DNA from: Verrucomicrobiota bacterium
Lineage (GTDB): Bacteria > Verrucomicrobiota > Verrucomicrobiia > Chthoniobacterales > UBA10450
Direction of reading: 5' to 3'
Assembly (NCBI GenBank): GCA_003219395.1
Contig: QHOR01000201.1
Coordinates: 515-7,148, forward strand
DNA length: 6,634 nt
The number at the start of each line of letters is the position of its first letter. Within the stretch, counting starts at the first letter, position 1. Made by a program: the position numbers and the translations under genes. Positions 6,417 to 6,634 of the stretch are shown here, piece by piece. The notes below the pieces were generated by a model that was given only the letters and a program-made list of their open reading frames with translations, was not told where the DNA came from and ran no database searches.

Positions 6417-6634
6417 AATGGATTACTCGTGAAAGAGTGAAAGTGGACCGCGTCGCGTGCCCATGGCTCATCAGGAAGTTCGTGGACCAGGACGCGGAGT
6501 TTCACTTCGTGCCCGCTGACAGAGTTTTCGAGGAAGCAGAACGCATTGGTGCGACTCCATTCGATGTGAAGGGCGTCGAACTTGGCCATCACGGAAAAGA
6601 GTGCTCGTTCGAGGCCATTCTAAAAAAATACCAT
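6413..6634 (+). CDS. Chromate-resistance protein, stand-alone ChrB C-terminal domain, partial (right edge)
   Basis: The ATG at 6413-6415 overlaps the chrA TGA and opens 74 codons to the window end. The N-terminus MKWITRERVKVDRVACPWLIR, with FVDQDAEFHFVPADRV, GATPFDVKGVELGHHGKECSFE and ILKKYH after it, closely follows the start of the Chrome_Resist domain (PF09828) that forms the C-terminal half of ChrB. Cys16 and Cys65, with nearby His60-His61, are candidate metal or redox ligands. Full ChrB carries an additional N-terminal regulatory region. Here translation starts directly at the C-terminal domain, so this is the short, stand-alone version. No Shine-Dalgarno precedes it, which fits translational coupling to chrA. 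ChrB-type proteins assist chromate resistance and, in the full-length form, act as chromate-responsive regulators. The C-terminus lies outside the window. Confidence 0.88.
   Translation, partial: MKWITRERVKVDRVACPWLIRKFVDQDAEFHFVPADRVFEEAERIGATPFDVKGVELGHHGKECSFEAILKKYH

Noticed and set aside
1..6634. Insertion sequences, attachment sites, CRISPR arrays, tRNA or rRNA genes
   Set aside because: No transposase or integrase motifs, no terminal inverted repeats, no regularly spaced repeats and no tRNA- or rRNA-like segments were seen on either strand.

Overview
The window (about 6.6 kb, moderate GC) looks like chromosomal DNA of a free-living, probably soil or environmental, Gram-negative bacterium. 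The evidence is four apparent envelope or exported proteins with signal peptides or membrane anchors, GTG starts at key genes, and 4-nt stop/start overlaps. The general style (YVTN-type beta-propeller, DUF1259 protein, PepSY-like small protein, stand-alone chromate-resistance domain) reminds me of Verrucomicrobiota or Acidobacteriota, but this is an impression and no taxonomic marker is present.

Layout. (1) 1-850, minus: 5' part of an exported YVTN-like beta-propeller protein that runs off the left edge. (2) 851-1012: 162-bp divergent spacer with no element I can support. (3) 1013-1438, plus: half-size EamA/DMT-type membrane protein, ending immediately beside the convergent gene (4) 1439-2353, minus: exported tandem-DUF1259 (LppY/LpqO-type) protein. 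(5) 2421-2723, minus: small exported PepSY-like protein. (6) 2892-4289 and 4286-4975, minus: heavy-metal-type (CusRS-like) two-component system, response regulator first, then histidine kinase, joined by a 4-nt overlap. (7) 5049-6416, plus: full-length two-domain chromate transporter ChrA. (8) 6413-6634, plus: start of a stand-alone ChrB C-terminal (chromate-resistance) domain protein, coupled to chrA by an ATGA overlap and cut by the right edge.

The most notable signal is non-coding. An identical 19-bp sequence with a perfect 6-4-6 palindrome (CTGAAG-4 nt-CTTCAG) occurs twice, in opposite orientation. One copy (5021-5039) lies in the divergent spacer between the response regulator and chrA and touches the chrA ribosome-binding site. 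The other (2878-2896) lies across the histidine kinase stop codon, upstream of the PepSY-like gene. The placement fits an operator for the encoded response regulator: one site for autoregulation and chrA control, and one for an internal promoter serving the PepSY-like gene and perhaps the DUF1259 gene. The working model is a small envelope-stress or oxyanion-response regulon in which a CusRS-like system controls chrA/chrB-C and a PepSY-like periplasmic protein. The ligand and the direction of control cannot be read from the sequence.
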